The notes under the pieces were generated by a model. The model searched no databases. It was not told the origin of the DNA and saw only the letters and a list, made by a program, of their open reading frames with translations. A stretch of DNA of 5,433 nt from Thermoflexales bacterium (GTDB lineage: Bacteria > Chloroflexota > Anaerolineae > Fen-1058): the NCBI GenBank assembly GCA_030834835.1, contig JAUQXD010000127.1, positions 1 through 5,433 on the forward strand. Reading direction: 5' to 3'. Position numbers and translations under genes: made by a program. This document shows, one piece after another, positions 1-5,433 of the stretch. The stretch's first letter is position 1. Each line of letters begins with the position of its first letter.

Positions 1-5048
<5,048 letters not shown>

Positions 5049-5056
<8 letters not shown>

Positions 5057-5336
5057 GATTATCACCTTGCCCGTTGCCGTTGTCATTTGTCGCAGATGGG
5101 TCGGCCGGGGCATTTGTCCGGCCAATGCGCGCGGTGACGCGGGCCGCGCCCAGCGCCTGGCCTAACTCGTTGACGGCAGTCTTGAGAATCGAATCGAGGT
5201 CGATGGTCTGGCGCACCCGGCTGTTGATTTCGTTGATGGCGCGTTCGCGTTGGGCGCTGCGCTCGGTCTCGTCGAGCAGACGGGCGTTTTCCAGTGAGAG
5301 CGCGGCCTGGTCGGCCACGGCCACCACCACGGCCAC
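5049..5336 (-). CDS. Possible re-initiated 95-residue ORF: C-terminal GAF fragment plus coiled coil
   Basis: If the upstream TAA is real, the only product from the rest of the gene would need a new start; GTG at 5336-5334 is the first plausible one and gives 95 residues. It holds the last GAF helix, the coiled coil, the partial GAF-like segment and the polar tail, but not the GAF core, so it is unlikely to bind a ligand by itself. No convincing Shine-Dalgarno sequence precedes the GTG (the bases before it are GGACGGACGAC-like). I think it more likely a piece of the interrupted gene than an independent gene, but automatic gene callers would probably report it. Confidence 0.35.
5062..5068 (-). 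promoter_or_regulatory. Ribosome binding site of the hybrid kinase, inside the upstream gene
   Basis: The minus strand reads AAGGTGATAATC immediately before ATG 5056. AGGTGAT is a continuous seven-base match to the standard anti-Shine-Dalgarno consensus AGGAGGTGAT, and five to six bases separate the core from the start codon. It decides the start over the in-frame ATGs at 5086 and 5113. It lies within the last codons of the GAF gene, whose stop (5051-5049) falls just after the kinase start, giving an 8-base overlap. That layout favours translational coupling, so ribosomes stalled or lost at the premature stop upstream could also lower kinase translation. Confidence 0.75.
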
Positions 5337-5369
5337 GTCGTCGTCCGTCCACCGTCGATCGGAGTCGGT

Positions 5370-5372
5370 TTA
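5370..5372 (-). other. In-frame premature TAA within GAF homology
   Basis: On the minus strand the codons read CTG CAC TAA ACC GAC, giving L-H-stop-T-D. In related GAF modules this position, as I recall them, is usually a charged or polar residue such as Glu. GAA, AAA or CAA would each become TAA by one substitution. Clear GAF sequence lies in the same frame on both sides. Confidence 0.85.
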
Positions 5373-5433
5373 GTGCAGGTCGATGACGCCGATAACTTGA
5401 TCGCGCAGTTTGATGGGCACGGCCAACGCCGTG

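Noticed and set aside
5084..5113. Earlier in-frame ATG starts for the kinase at 5086 and 5113
   Set aside because: Neither has a good Shine-Dalgarno sequence, and they would add an unremarkable 10 or 19 residues; ATG 5056 has a seven-base match at suitable spacing. They cannot be wholly excluded.

Overview
The window is a single direction of transcription, all on the minus strand, and it lies inside a signal-transduction operon that runs off both ends. By far the largest element (about 93% of the window) is one uninterrupted reading frame from base 5056 down to base 1: at least 1685 residues of a membrane-anchored hybrid sensor histidine kinase. In order it carries a multi-pass membrane region, a coiled coil, six GAF or GAF-like domains in series, a HisKA dimerisation/phosphoacceptor domain, an HATPase_c domain and two receiver (REC) domains. 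The second REC is cut by the window edge only a few residues past its conserved lysine.

At the right edge (5433 to 5049) is the 3' end of another GAF-domain gene on the same strand. Its reading frame gives a clear GAF C-terminus, then a coiled coil, then what looks like the first half of another GAF, then a polar Asn/Gly/Asp-rich tail. The frame contains an in-frame TAA (5372-5370) in the middle of the GAF homology, so it is either a recent nonsense mutation (pseudogene) or a single-base sequence error. Its natural stop overlaps the kinase start by 8 bases, and the kinase ribosome binding site lies within its last codons, which implies co-transcription and probably translational coupling.

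Organism: moderately high GC (roughly 60%, estimated by eye). Very long multi-GAF hybrid kinases with this type of GAF module (VPI-LR-x-x-V-x-G followed by WT-acidic and ARLL) and this type of REC (CSI...LGAADYL-VKP) are, from general knowledge, typical of Chloroflexota, especially Anaerolineae-like lineages, and occur in filamentous Cyanobacteria too. Chloroflexota is my preferred inference, not a demonstrated fact.

How the parts would work together: ligand or redox signals sensed by the GAF series (and possibly by the membrane domain) would control autophosphorylation of His1218. The phosphate would then pass to Asp1506 and/or Asp1627 in the tandem receivers. No DNA-binding output domain or HPt domain is visible. 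I see no RNA genes, mobile elements, CRISPR array, promoter or terminator. I found no sign of a wholly new system; the points most worth checking are the interrupted upstream GAF gene, the domain architecture and the overrepresentation of CGATCG.
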